Positions 1 through 8,551 are shown, counted from the stretch's first letter. The stretch is DNA of 64,000 bases from CAZYTX01 sp964650485 (GCA_964650485.1 CAZYTX010000006.1:47221-111220), one strand, 5' to 3'. Notes: a model not told the origin generated them from the letters alone. Translations and numbers: made by a program.

Positions 1-32
1 ATGCTTTTGCGGGCCAAGTGAGGTTGCACTTA

Positions 33-806
33 TTATTTTTCAGCTTCTTCTCCATCTGAACCCGGACCCTTGTTTTTATTTTCTTTGTCATCCAGGAAGG
101 GGACCTGTTTCTTGAATGTCTGGGCAAGGTCCTCGGATACGATATGGTGGTGCTCCTCCAGCTTCTTCAGCCGCTCCTCGTACTTCTCCAGCACCTTGAC
201 CCAGGCCCCAAGCACATCCACAAGCGGGTCTGGCAGGTCCGCGTGCTGGAGCTTGTCCTGGAACAGGTCACCGAGCGTGTCCTGGTGAGCCGAGACCTTC
301 CTCACCACCCTGCCGGGAACCCCCACCACGGTTGCGCCCTCGGGAACGTCTCGCACCACCACTGAGCCGGAGCCTATCATTGCACCTTCCCCCACTGTTA
401 TGGCGCCCAGGATGCATGCGTTTGAGCCCACCACCACCCCTTTATGCAGGGTGGGATGCCGCTTCTTCTTCTCGGTGGATGTCCCCCCCAGAACCACGCC
501 CTTGTAGAGCAGGCACTCGTCGCCGACCTCCGCGGTCTCGCCTATGACTATGCCCATTCCGTGGTCAATGAACACCCGCCTGCCTATGGCGGCCCCCGGG
601 TGTATCTCGATGCCGGTGATGAAGCGGTTGAGGTGAGATATTATCCTTGCCAGTGTGAAGAGGCTCTTTCCATAAAAATAGTGAGCAACCCGGTGTATCC
701 ACAGCGCGTGAAGACCCGGGTACGCGGTCAACACCTCCAGCAGGTTCTTGGCTGCGGGGTCGTTCTCGAAAACCGATCGTACGTCTTCCCTGATTCTTTC
801 AAGCAT
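33..806 (-). CDS. cysE: Serine O-acetyltransferase (EpsC type)
   Basis: Acetylates L-serine with acetyl-CoA, the first step of cysteine synthesis, in the cytoplasm. The N-terminal helical part (LERIREDVRSVFENDPAA) resembles the short Bacillus-type enzymes. It is followed by a left-handed beta-helix with GIEIHPGAAIG, the catalytic IDHGMG and IGETAEVG, then LGGT and VVGVPGRVV. The last ~70 residues are charged and predicted coiled coil (EKYEERLKKLEEHH), longer than usual. The frame stays open to a TTG at 842, but that start has no ribosome site. I prefer ATG 806, which matches the family start. The identification is firm; the exact start is not. Confidence 0.93.
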   Translation of the reverse strand: MLERIREDVRSVFENDPAAKNLLEVLTAYPGLHALWIHRVAHYFYGKSLFTLARIISHLNRFITGIEIHPGAAIGRRVFIDHGMGIVIGETAEVGDECLLYKGVVLGGTSTEKKKRHPTLHKGVVVGSNACILGAITVGEGAMIGSGSVVVRDVPEGATVVGVPGRVVRKVSAHQDTLGDLFQDKLQHADLPDPLVDVLGAWVKVLEKYEERLKKLEEHHHIVSEDLAQTFKKQVPFLDDKENKNKGPGSDGEEAEK

Positions 807-854
807 TTGTCGGGCAATGCTCCGTTTGTCGTTTGTGTCCAATATAAAACGTAT

Positions 855-884
855 ATTTCACCCAAAGGCGCAAGCGTGCAAAGC
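855..884 (-). repeat. Partial TTTGCG-type interspersed repeat
   Basis: Read on the minus strand it has the pattern CTTTGCAC-GCTTGCGCCTTTGGGTGAAAT. It resembles the better copies near 39.64-39.70 kb and 61.03-61.07 kb. It lies between the TPM gene and the cysE start. This copy is degenerate. Confidence 0.45.
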
Positions 885-894
885 TGTCACTAAG

Positions 895-1683
895 CTAAAA
901 TCCTCTCCCCGCCCCGCCGCCTCCGAAGCCGCCTCCGCCGAACCCGCCGAACCCTCCGCCGAAGCCGCCGCCTCCGCGGCCTCCGCCCCGGAACCCTCCG
1001 AAGAGCAGCAAGAGGATGGCGAGCCTGGGGTGCTTTATAAAGAGGTATATGAAGAACACGATGAAGAGCCCTGAAAGGATCAGCCTGATGATCTCCTCGC
1101 CCTGGCTGGGCTGTCTCCCCCTGGACCGCGTGCGCCTGTATTTTGACGGGGGCGGCCCGGTCCCGGCCTCGCCGCTGTACACTTCCGCGTGCTGAGGGTC
1201 AATCACCCGGGCCAGTGCGATCACCCCTGATAGTATGCCGTCCGCGAACCTGTTCTCTCTGAAGTAGGGTATGATGTGCTCATCCTCGATCGCCCCCACC
1301 TTCCCGTCCGGGAGCACCCCTTCCAGGCCGTAGCCGGTGAGTATGTGCATCTTCCGGTCTTTTGTGGCCACCAGGAAGACTATTCCGTTGTCCTTTCCCT
1401 TCTTGCCCGGCTTCCATTTCTCGGCCACGGCCATGGCGTAATCGAGTATGGGCTCCTCTCCGGTGCTCTCCACTGTCAGGACCGCGATCTGTGCGGCGGT
1501 GTTCATCTCCAGCGTTCTTATGATGGCGGTAATGCGCCGCTGTTTTTGAGGCGGTATGACGCCGGCGCGATCGGTCACGTATCCCTTATAAGAGGGCACT
1601 TCTATGTCGTATGCGCGCGCGGCCCATGCCAGGCCCATGGCGAACGCGAGGAGGAGAGCCGCCGCTGCCGTCTTATGCTTCAT
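895..1683 (-). CDS. TPM-domain (YgcG-type) secreted or membrane protein
   Basis: The 262-residue product starts with a signal peptide (MKHKTAAAALLLAFAMG to ARAY). A TPM domain covers about residues 27-150 (GYVTDRAGVIPPQ, NGIVFLVATKDRKM, GYGLEGVLPDGKVG). A basic linker, one membrane helix near residues 200-225 and a glycine/phenylalanine-rich tail (FGGGFGGFGGGG) follow. This is the usual layout of the family linked to YgcG, LemA neighbours and photosystem-repair TPM proteins. Its biochemical role is unsettled (phosphatase activity is claimed for some members). I chose ATG 1683, behind AAGAGGG and overlapping the upstream gene's end by 11 bases, over the longer frame from 1716. The overlap implies co-translation with the nucleotidyltransferase-like gene. 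Confidence 0.85.
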   Translation of the reverse strand: MKHKTAAAALLLAFAMGLAWAARAYDIEVPSYKGYVTDRAGVIPPQKQRRITAIIRTLEMNTAAQIAVLTVESTGEEPILDYAMAVAEKWKPGKKGKDNGIVFLVATKDRKMHILTGYGLEGVLPDGKVGAIEDEHIIPYFRENRFADGILSGVIALARVIDPQHAEVYSGEAGTGPPPSKYRRTRSRGRQPSQGEEIIRLILSGLFIVFFIYLFIKHPRLAILLLLFGGFRGGGRGGGGFGGGFGGFGGGGFGGGGAGRGF

Positions 1684-2419
1684 GCCCGCCCTCTTTTGCC
1701 TGCACCCACTTGTCAATCCACTGCGCCAGAGCTTCCACCTCTTGCAAGTAACCCGCGAACAGCCGGTGAGACTCGGTCTCCGCCATCTTGGGCTTTCCGG
1801 TCCTGAACTCGATCACCTTGGTGCAATGAGGGAGCTTGCTGCCGATCACCTCTTCGAGCGCGGAGATGACCCGGGCCGCGGCCTTTGGCCTTTCCACCCC
1901 CTCCAGCCACAGCATGCTCCTCATTATCACCAGGAAGGACTTTATGGACTGGCGGAAGAGCTGCTCCCTGTCCCTCTGCTTTGCACCCATCTCCAGGTAG
2001 CTCCTCCGCAACTGGATCAGCTTGGCCTTTATCTCCCGCTCGCACTGCAGGCGCAAATGCCGCGGCTGTATCTCGATCTCCGCGAGCACGTCGCTGCCCA
2101 GGACCACCTGGTAGGCCGACTTCATGTCCAGGTACTCCATGGGGAACGAGTCCAGGGAGTCCCTTATGCCCTGCGGGCTCATGACTATGGGAAGGGCCAC
2201 GCCCTTCCTCTCCCAGGTCCGCACCGGCTTGATCAAAGAGGCCAGGTCCTCCTCCCCAGCGGACTTGAGAACTATAAGGAAGTTCAGGTCGGAGCGACCG
2301 GGCACGAACTGGTCGGTGAGCGCGCTGCCGTAGAGGATGAGGCTTACCAGCCGATCACCCGCGGCCTCTGATAAGTCCCTTGAAAAGGCGTTGATCTTCT
2401 TGCTCGTTTTTTCATCCAT
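1673..2419 (-). CDS. Nucleotidyltransferase-like protein
   Basis: The product is 248 residues. The N-terminal third has the nucleotidyltransferase-fold signature LILYGSALTDQF followed by GRSDLNFLIVL. In active members the second part normally reads S-D-h-D-h, giving two metal-binding carboxylates. Here the second is Asn (D-L-N), so catalysis is doubtful. The rest is helical with no recognised domain and may act like a HEPN or substrate domain. It is the first gene of a two-gene unit with the TPM protein. Start ATG 2419 follows AAAGGAT. The fold assignment is good; the substrate is unknown. Confidence 0.72.
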   Translation of the reverse strand: MDEKTSKKINAFSRDLSEAAGDRLVSLILYGSALTDQFVPGRSDLNFLIVLKSAGEEDLASLIKPVRTWERKGVALPIVMSPQGIRDSLDSFPMEYLDMKSAYQVVLGSDVLAEIEIQPRHLRLQCEREIKAKLIQLRRSYLEMGAKQRDREQLFRQSIKSFLVIMRSMLWLEGVERPKAAARVISALEEVIGSKLPHCTKVIEFRTGKPKMAETESHRLFAGYLQEVEALAQWIDKWVQAKEGGHEA

Positions 2420-2476
2420 TTGCTTTTATCCTTTCATCAGTAGCGGCCGTTGTCCGCAAGGCTTGCCTTATTATGC

Positions 2477-2505
2477 TTGACTATCCGTGACGTAGAAAAT
2501 ATCAT
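2477..2505 (+). promoter_or_regulatory. Sigma70-type promoter for the methyltransferase gene
   Basis: TTGACT, a 17-base spacer and TATCAT (5/6 match to each consensus hexamer). It lies about 85 bases upstream of the chosen start at 2590, in the divergent gap next to the nucleotidyltransferase-like gene. Confidence 0.6.
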
Positions 2506-2589
2506 ACAAAAGATCGGCCTGTGAGTAAACACCCGGCAAGCCGGGGATTAATTCGGACCACTGAAAGACCTGGAAGAATGGAGGCACAG

Positions 2590-3390
2590 ATGCTTATAAT
2601 CGGCGAGAGGATCAACGCGACGCGCAAGTCAATAAAGGAGGCCCTGGAGCAGAGGGACACGGAAAGGATACACACCGAGGCCAGGGACCAGTACGAGGCC
2701 GGGGCGGACTACATTGACGTTAACGGCGGCTCGACCCCTGACAAGGAGCTCTCTGACCTGACCTGGCTTTGCCAACAGGTGCAGGAGACGGTGGACGCCC
2801 CGCTGTGCGTTGACAGCGCCTCGGCCGAGGTCATAGAGGCCGGGCTCAAGGCATGCAGGAACGGGAGACCCATGGTCAACTCCATAAGCATGGAGACCGG
2901 CCGCTACGAAAAGATATTGCCGCTGGTCAAGGAATACAACGCCTTGGTGGTGGCCCTTGCCATGGACGACACCGGCATACCGCGCAGCGCTGACGACCGC
3001 CTCCAGGTGGTGAAAAAAATAGTGGAGCAGGCCGGCTCGCACGGTGTGCCTCTTTCCGACGTCTACGTTGACCCGCTGGTGATGGCCCTTTCCGCGGACA
3101 GTGGCGCAGGAATACTGGTGGTTTCGGTGCTAAACGGCATCAGGGAGAGGTGGCCCGAGCTCAACACCACCTGCGGCCTTTCCAACATATCCTTCGGGCT
3201 GCCCAACCGGCGCCTGGTCAACCGCACCTTCCTGGCCATGCTCATGGCCCACGGGCTTTCATCCGCCATTGTGGACCCCATGGACAAGCACCTGATGGCC
3301 ACGGTGTTCACTGCCCGGGCGCTCGCGGGGCAGGACGAGTTCTGCATGGAGTACATGAAGGCCTATCGGTCCTCCAGGCTGGAGGTGTAA
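2590..3390 (+). CDS. Methyltetrahydrofolate:corrinoid methyltransferase (AcsE-like)
   Basis: The 266-residue protein is a pterin-binding TIM barrel. It begins MLIIGERIN as in Moorella AcsE and carries further matching blocks: DYIDVNGG, LCVDSAS, VNSIS, VYVDPLV, GLSNISFGLPNR-LVNRTFLAMLM and SAIVDPMD. Known relatives move the methyl group of CH3-H4folate to a corrinoid protein in the Wood-Ljungdahl pathway, or form the middle domain of methionine synthase. I chose ATG 2590 because GGAGG lies five bases ahead of it; the frame opens earlier, at 2521. No corrinoid protein, CODH/ACS or activating gene is adjacent. A role in one-carbon metabolism is therefore inferred from family alone. Confidence 0.88.
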   Translation: MLIIGERINATRKSIKEALEQRDTERIHTEARDQYEAGADYIDVNGGSTPDKELSDLTWLCQQVQETVDAPLCVDSASAEVIEAGLKACRNGRPMVNSISMETGRYEKILPLVKEYNALVVALAMDDTGIPRSADDRLQVVKKIVEQAGSHGVPLSDVYVDPLVMALSADSGAGILVVSVLNGIRERWPELNTTCGLSNISFGLPNRRLVNRTFLAMLMAHGLSSAIVDPMDKHLMATVFTARALAGQDEFCMEYMKAYRSSRLEV

Positions 3391-3412
3391 GGGAAGGGGG
3401 GACGCGTCCGCC

Positions 3413-4228
3413 TCAGGGAGGGTTGTTGGCCGCGGCCTTTAGGATGGCCTCCCTGTCAAAATCTATTCTCACCGGCCTCTTGAAATGGACCCTTATGTAG
3501 TTGATTTTCTTGTAGTGGTCGAGGAATATCTCCAGGTTGCTGCGGGGAATGGAGTCAAGGTCTATCCTTCCCTGCTTCAGCACGGTTTCGAGGTCAAGAT
3601 TCTCTTCCGGGTAGAAGAGCGCATCCAGTATGCTCCCGCGCATCTGCAGAAGCCAGTCTCTTTTCACCTCGTTTAAATCTTTATCGTGTTCGAGCGAGTA
3701 TTGTATGCAGTAGATGGCGCACTCCAGTATGCGGTCGAGTATCCAGTTGAACTCCTCCCTCCGCATCTGGTACTTTACGAAGCTGCTTCTCTTCCACAGA
3801 TAGTTCTGGAGCTGTATGGAGCCGGCTATGGCGAAGGCGCTGAAAAAGCTGGGGTTCTCTCCCACCACATGCCTCTCGAAGTGCTTGCGTTGCCGCACGT
3901 AATTATTGTAGGCGCCTATGTACTTTTTAACGTGTTCTTCGGTAAACCGGCCGTCTTGCGGGGGAGTGAAAGGCGGCATCTCGCTGTAGCGCTTATCGAG
4001 CATTTTTTTCTCGTCAATTGACCGCCTGGCTTTTTTAACGATCCTTCTGGCGCGCAACTGGTCCTCCTGATAAATAGAAGGAAGACCTTTCATGATCGGC
4101 TTGAACTCGCCCTCCTTCCATTGCCTGACCTCGCCGGGATCGGAAGAGGGGATATAGACGCCGAGGGCGCAAATAGCTATCAGCCACCCACCGGAAAGCA
4201 CGTATCCCCACCTGGGATTCAACCCCAT
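3413..4228 (-). CDS. Membrane-anchored hypothetical protein
   Basis: The product is 271 residues. One N-terminal hydrophobic helix (YVLSGGWLIAICALGVYI) is followed by a long, strongly charged, mostly helical soluble part rich in Arg/Lys/Glu/Tyr. I recognise no domain. It should be anchored in the inner membrane with the bulk outside the cytoplasm, or be a cleaved exported protein. ATG 4228 sits behind AAAGGAGG. It is convergent with the methyltransferase gene and transcribed in the same direction as the M23 peptidase upstream of it. Confidence 0.6.
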   Translation of the reverse strand: MGLNPRWGYVLSGGWLIAICALGVYIPSSDPGEVRQWKEGEFKPIMKGLPSIYQEDQLRARRIVKKARRSIDEKKMLDKRYSEMPPFTPPQDGRFTEEHVKKYIGAYNNYVRQRKHFERHVVGENPSFFSAFAIAGSIQLQNYLWKRSSFVKYQMRREEFNWILDRILECAIYCIQYSLEHDKDLNEVKRDWLLQMRGSILDALFYPEENLDLETVLKQGRIDLDSIPRSNLEIFLDHYKKINYIRVHFKRPVRIDFDREAILKAAANNPP

Positions 4229-4384
4229 TGCATAAACCTCCTTTGACTTTTTCTACGAGAAGGGTGCAAGAGATTATTTGCGCCTTGACTCTTTGACCGC
4301 AAGCAAGGCCGCAAGTTCCACCTGCATTTAATGGTAGCCGGATTTTCGCCTGGTTACATGCAAGAGGGCTGGAACGGTCGGCGC

Positions 4385-5389
4385 CTACTCTTCCGCTCCC
4401 GGCGAGAACACGCTAAGGTACTGCATGGGGTCAACCTGGGCGCCCTTGACCCTCACTTCGAAGTGCAGGTGCGGTCCGGTTGTAAGGCCCGACTTTCCCA
4501 CCTGGGCTATGCGCTGCCCCCTTTCCACCTCGTCACCCGGGCTCACGAAAATCTTTCTGCAGTGGGCGTAAAAAGTGGAGATGCCAAAGCCGTGGTCAAT
4601 GGTCAGCGACTTGCCGTAGCCGCCCCTCCTTCCCACGAATGAGACCATGCCGGGCGCCGCGGCGAACACCGAGGTCCGGTAGGGGGCGGCTATGTCTATG
4701 CCCTCGTGCATGTGAAGCCTGTGGGTTATGGGATGGAAGCGCATCCCGAAGTCGCTTGTGATGTGCCCGCCGGACACCGGCCAGAAAGATGGCAGGGCGG
4801 AGAAAAGCGCGCTCCGCTTCTCCCAGCTTTTTTCCAGACTGGTTACCGTCCACTCATAAGAATCGAGCCTGAGGTCAAGGAGTGCCAGCCTCCCCTCCAG
4901 GTCGTTAATCTGCTTGAGCTGGGAGGGAGACAAGGGCAGGGTGTCCTTCTCCCCGCTCTCCTCCTCGTGGCTGTCCGACCCTCCGCCCGCGGCTCCTTCG
5001 GGAAGCCATCGCCGCAAGTCCTTCTCCATGCCGCCGATGACAAGCCGGGCACGCTGGCAACTGTCTTCAACTTTACTCTCCATGCTGGAAAGACGCCCAT
5101 CGAGGGCGGCGAGCTTGTCGCTCGAGCATATGTACCTGGACTCGAGCGCGGTCAAGCGCTTTGTCCGCTTCACCAGGGCTGAGTAGTCCTCGTGCGCGTT
5201 CCTTAGCTTCAAGGGGATTACTACCACGAATATGGCCACCAGAAGCGCAACCACGGCGCCCGCGCCCAACACCATCCTCCGTATTGTTGTCGGCCTTACG
5301 CGGAACTGCCGGGGCTCTTTAGTGACGTCCCGGACGATAAGGACGGTGAAAGGCGCATCTTTATCAAGATCGCTGCCCTTGCCTGACAT
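4385..5389 (-). CDS. Membrane-anchored M23 (LytM-type) metallopeptidase
   Basis: The 334-residue protein has a short cytoplasmic segment, one membrane helix (VVALLVAIFVVVIPL, about residues 45-62), a coiled-coil region of about 120 residues, and a C-terminal M23 domain. Zinc ligands and active site are visible: HEGIDIAAP with upstream GMRFHP, then YAHC and GPHLHFEVR. The family cleaves peptidoglycan cross-bridges or, as in EnvC/NlpD, activates amidases. The HxH motif and first His-Asp pair are intact, so it may be active. ATG 5389 follows a very strong GGGGGGAGGAA site; the frame extends 8 codons upstream. Confidence 0.88.
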   Translation of the reverse strand: MSGKGSDLDKDAPFTVLIVRDVTKEPRQFRVRPTTIRRMVLGAGAVVALLVAIFVVVIPLKLRNAHEDYSALVKRTKRLTALESRYICSSDKLAALDGRLSSMESKVEDSCQRARLVIGGMEKDLRRWLPEGAAGGGSDSHEEESGEKDTLPLSPSQLKQINDLEGRLALLDLRLDSYEWTVTSLEKSWEKRSALFSALPSFWPVSGGHITSDFGMRFHPITHRLHMHEGIDIAAPYRTSVFAAAPGMVSFVGRRGGYGKSLTIDHGFGISTFYAHCRKIFVSPGDEVERGQRIAQVGKSGLTTGPHLHFEVRVKGAQVDPMQYLSVFSPGAEE

Positions 5390-5482
5390 TTCCTCCCCCC
5401 TCCTGATAATCAAGAAGAATCCTTTATCTGCATCCCGATAACAAATTATTGCATCAAATATGAAACCATGTCAAGTCCCCGG

Positions 5483-5506
5483 ATTTATAGCTTGATTTAT
5501 GGCTTG
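5483..5506 (+). repeat. Tandem 12-bp direct repeat overlapping a -35 box
   Basis: ATTTATAGCTTG is followed immediately by ATTTATGGCTTG (one mismatch). The second unit runs into the TTGACA hexamer of the promoter at 5504-5532. The roughly one-turn spacing suggests a possible operator; this is inference. Confidence 0.5.
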
Positions 5507-5532
5507 ACACGGACAAGCGAATAATAAATAAT
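5504..5532 (+). promoter_or_regulatory. Sigma70-type promoter for the CheW-domain gene
   Basis: A perfect TTGACA, a 17-base spacer and AATAAT (5/6). Transcription would start near 5539. That is too close to the GTG at 5552 for a normal leader and favours the TTG start at 5591. Confidence 0.65.
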
Positions 5533-5590
5533 TAATAACAAGGGATAAAAGGTGCAAGGAGCTTACAATATAAAGAATGGAGGCCATTCC

Positions 5591-6484
5591 TTGGAACCGG
5601 ACTTGACCGGGGAGAATGAAGAGACGAGGAAGTACCTGGTGTTCAAGGTGGGCAGGTTCTCCCTGGCCCTGCCCATTGAATTCATTATAAAAGTGTACGA
5701 TACGGACGGGCTTGCCCTGAGAAGACCCGGCTCAAGGGTGCTAGACATTTATCAGTTGACCGGAGCGCAGCCCAACGCCTCGCCCGGTTACTGGATAGAG
5801 ATGGAGGCCGGGAACAGGCGCTATCATATACCGGTTGAAGACGTGGAAGAGATAAAGGAACTGAGTCTGGCCGTGCCCATGCCCTACCCCCGGGCCCTGA
5901 AAAGACCGGAGACGCGCTACATGAAAAGGGTCTTCTTTGACGGCTTCAGGATGATAGTCGAGGTTGACCCCGAAAAGATAGACGAGACGGTGGAGGACTT
6001 GGGCAGGCTGGGGACCTCCGCAAAGAAGCGGCGTAAGGACGAAGAGAAGGTGCATGAAGAGGGGCCAGCCCCTAAAGCTCTTGCCCCATCGAAAAAGGTC
6101 CTCACCTTCGAGGCGGGAGCGGACGTCTTCGCAGTTGACATAGACGCGGTGCTCCAGATAATAGGCATGGATGAGATACACCCGGTGCCGGCCGCCGGAC
6201 AGAGAATAGAGGGCGTGATCTACTACTCTGACCAGGCCGTGCCCGTCGTCTCACCCGGGATGCTAAGAGAGCTCGGCAAGGGAGAGGGTGACGAATGGGA
6301 AGCGACCCTCATAATAATCGCGGAGACCAAAAAAGGCGCCGTGGGAGTGTCATGCAACCGCGTATTGAGGGTGGTTGAAAAAAACAGCGGCGAGCAGGAA
6401 AGCGCGATGAGCCATGGCGGTTCTTTTGAAGGAGCGCTTTATATAGAGCCGGACAAGCTGATCGAGGGAATCTCCGGGAAATAA
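5591..6484 (+). CDS. Tandem CheW-like domain protein
   Basis: About 297 residues. Two CheW-like beta-rich modules lie at about residues 14-130 (YLVFKVGRFSLALPIEFIIKVYD) and 165-290 (VLTFEAGADVFAVDIDAVLQIIG), joined by a charged linker. CheW proteins couple chemoreceptors to the CheA kinase. A double-CheW protein next to a receiver gene suggests an Frz-like or other chemosensory adaptor. The TTG at 5591 has GGAGG seven bases upstream and fits the promoter. The GTG at 5552 (310 residues) is the alternative start. It is probably in an operon with the downstream receiver gene (gap about 50 bases). Confidence 0.82.
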   Translation: MEPDLTGENEETRKYLVFKVGRFSLALPIEFIIKVYDTDGLALRRPGSRVLDIYQLTGAQPNASPGYWIEMEAGNRRYHIPVEDVEEIKELSLAVPMPYPRALKRPETRYMKRVFFDGFRMIVEVDPEKIDETVEDLGRLGTSAKKRRKDEEKVHEEGPAPKALAPSKKVLTFEAGADVFAVDIDAVLQIIGMDEIHPVPAAGQRIEGVIYYSDQAVPVVSPGMLRELGKGEGDEWEATLIIIAETKKGAVGVSCNRVLRVVEKNSGEQESAMSHGGSFEGALYIEPDKLIEGISGK

Positions 6485-6533
6485 GTGAAGAAAACGCAAG
6501 ACATGGAAATGGGCAAGGTAAAGGAGGCTTTTG

Positions 6534-8501
6534 ATGCCGAAAACAATATTGCTGGCAGACGATAGCATTACCATCCAGAAGGTGGTCAGGATCACCCTGG
6601 CGGACGGGGACTACGAGCTCATCACCGTGGACAACGGCGAGGAAGCGGTGGCCAAAGCCAAAGAGACAAGGCCGGACCTTGTGCTCGCCGACGTGGTAAT
6701 GCCGGGAAAAGACGGATATCAGGTGTGCGAAGCCATAAAGTCAGACCCCGAAATAAAGAACACGCCCGTGGTACTGCTGGCAGGCAGCTTCGAGGGATTC
6801 GACGAGATGAAAGGTGCGCAGATAGGCGCGGACGGATACATTGTAAAGCCGTTCGAGTCCACCACCTTGATTACAAAGGTGGAGGAGGCCATATCCAGGG
6901 GCGCGGCAGCACCCGCGCCGGAAGCGGCCCCCGCTCCGCCACAGGCCGCACCAGAGGCCCCGGCCCCTCCTGCCGCGCCGCAGGCGGCCGCTCCTGAAAA
7001 GGAGTTGTTCGAAGAGCCGTCCCCGGCAGGCCCTCAACCGGCAGCGCCGACACCTCCCGGCGAGGACATTTTCGCCCCGCCCCAAGCTCCGGCGCCGCCA
7101 GAGCCGCCGCAAGCACAAGAGCCCTCTGCTGAAGACATGTTCGCAGCACCTGAGCAGCCCCCGGAGCCAGTGCCCCAGGCCGAGCCGGAAGAACTGTTCG
7201 GAGAACCCGAAGCGCCGCCCCAGGCCCCGGCGCCTGAACCTGACCTGTTTGCCGAGCCCGAGCCGCCGCCGGCAGAGGAAGCGCCACAGCAGCAGGCAGG
7301 GCCGGCTCCAGCCAGCGACGAAGACCTGTGGAGGCAGGCATCTTTCAGCCCCGCAGAGGAACCCGCTGCGGACGAGGCTGACCTGTGGGACACCGCGCCA
7401 CCTGAGCAGACGGCTCCCGAAGCTCCTGCGCCTGCGCCCGGCGAAGACGTTTGGGCAGGCGAACCCGAGGCCGTGCCCGAGCCGCCACGAGAGCCTTCCC
7501 CGGCAGCGGATATATGGGCGGAGCCACAGGCCCCGCAAGCAGGGCCGGCCGAGCCGCAGCAAGAGATGCCGGCTATACCCGACTCCACCATTCCCGGTGT
7601 GGAGGCCGGGGAGATACCCGAAGCGCCCGGCGCCGAGGAAGCCGGGCCGCCGCTCCAGCCGGAGCCGGAAGCTGAAGCCATTGAAGTGGGAATGCCGGAA
7701 CCCGGGGGCGCACCCGACCTGTTTGCAGAGCCCGCAGCCGAGGGTGTAGCAGAGGCGGAGACAGTGCCTTTAGCCCCCGGCCAGCCAGAGAGCGGGATAC
7801 CGTTTGCCGAGGCTGCTGAACAAGACGTCTTGGAACCCGAGCCTGCCGCGGAAATGCCGCTCGAGTCCGAGGCTGCCGAGGACCTGTTTGCCGAACCCGC
7901 TACCGAGGTCGAGCCCGACTACGTTGCCGAGGGAGGAGATGAGCTGGAGGCGTATGCCGAGCCTGAACCTGCACCCGGGGAACTGGAGGGCATAGCCGAG
8001 CCCGAGGTTGTGGCAGAGACCATGCCCGGTCAGCCCCCGGAGGCTGAGGGTGTTCCCGAGGCTGAGCCTTATGCCGGGCCTTCCATGGAAGCCGAGCCAT
8101 TCGCCCAGCCTTCGGAACAACCCGCGCCCGAGCCCGCGGCTCCCCCTGTTCCCGAGCCACAGCCAGCGCCAACGCCCGAGCCAGCGGCGCCCGAACCCAC
8201 ACCTTTCGAGCCCGCAGTTCCGGAACCGCCCAGCGCCCCGGAACCGACAGCACCCGAGCCCACGGCTGCACCGGAAGCCGCACCAGTGCCCGCTCCGGCC
8301 CGGCCTGCGGACCTGGGACCATCGGTGGAACAGGCCGCTGGCACCATCAGCGAGGCTGCCGCCAGCGGTGTGAGCAAGGAGGAGCTTTCCGGCATAATCC
8401 GGGACGTTCTGGAGAACGTTGTCTGGGAGGTTGTACCCGCGCTTGCCGAGGCCATGATAGAAGAGAGAATCCTTCAGATGGAGCAGTCCAAGAGCTCCTG
8501 A
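6534..8501 (+). CDS. Response regulator with a long disordered Ala/Pro/Glu tail
   Basis: The product is 655 residues. Residues 1-122 form a receiver domain with the acidic pair DDS, phospho-acceptor Asp in LVLADVVMPG, and Lys in IVKPFE. Then come about 470 residues of Ala/Pro/Glu-rich low complexity carrying roughly a dozen acidic-aromatic motifs (EDIFAPP, EDMFAAP, PDLFAEP, EDVWAGEP, EDLFAEP). A conserved-looking C-terminal helix of about 50 residues follows (LSGIIRDVLENVVWEVVPAL, ending EERILQMEQ). It resembles receiver proteins of deltaproteobacterial chemosensory and motility systems. ATG 6534 follows AAGGAGG by six bases. The CheW-like gene lies directly upstream. The output mechanism is unknown; protein binding through the tail is inferred. 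Confidence 0.85.
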   Translation: MPKTILLADDSITIQKVVRITLADGDYELITVDNGEEAVAKAKETRPDLVLADVVMPGKDGYQVCEAIKSDPEIKNTPVVLLAGSFEGFDEMKGAQIGADGYIVKPFESTTLITKVEEAISRGAAAPAPEAAPAPPQAAPEAPAPPAAPQAAAPEKELFEEPSPAGPQPAAPTPPGEDIFAPPQAPAPPEPPQAQEPSAEDMFAAPEQPPEPVPQAEPEELFGEPEAPPQAPAPEPDLFAEPEPPPAEEAPQQQAGPAPASDEDLWRQASFSPAEEPAADEADLWDTAPPEQTAPEAPAPAPGEDVWAGEPEAVPEPPREPSPAADIWAEPQAPQAGPAEPQQEMPAIPDSTIPGVEAGEIPEAPGAEEAGPPLQPEPEAEAIEVGMPEPGGAPDLFAEPAAEGVAEAETVPLAPGQPESGIPFAEAAEQDVLEPEPAAEMPLESEAAEDLFAEPATEVEPDYVAEGGDELEAYAEPEPAPGELEGIAEPEVVAETMPGQPPEAEGVPEAEPYAGPSMEAEPFAQPSEQPAPEPAAPPVPEPQPAPTPEPAAPEPTPFEPAVPEPPSAPEPTAPEPTAAPEAAPVPAPARPADLGPSVEQAAGTISEAAASGVSKEELSGIIRDVLENVVWEVVPALAEAMIEERILQMEQSKSS

Positions 8502-8527
8502 AAGCACGATCCACGATTTTTGTCGGC

Positions 8528-8551
8528 AAAGGGGATCAAGGATCCCCTTTT
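8528..8551 (+). terminator. Rho-independent terminator-like hairpin
   Basis: A ten-base-pair stem, AAAGGGGATC/GATCCCCTTT with loop AAG, ends in a short T run. It sits between the receiver gene and valS, and valS begins 28 bases later. Confidence 0.7.

Noticed and set aside
6741..7562. Long antisense frames opposite the receiver protein's tail
   Set aside because: Low-complexity DNA of the Ala/Pro/Glu region keeps all frames open; the products are Arg/Gly/Ala-rich noise.
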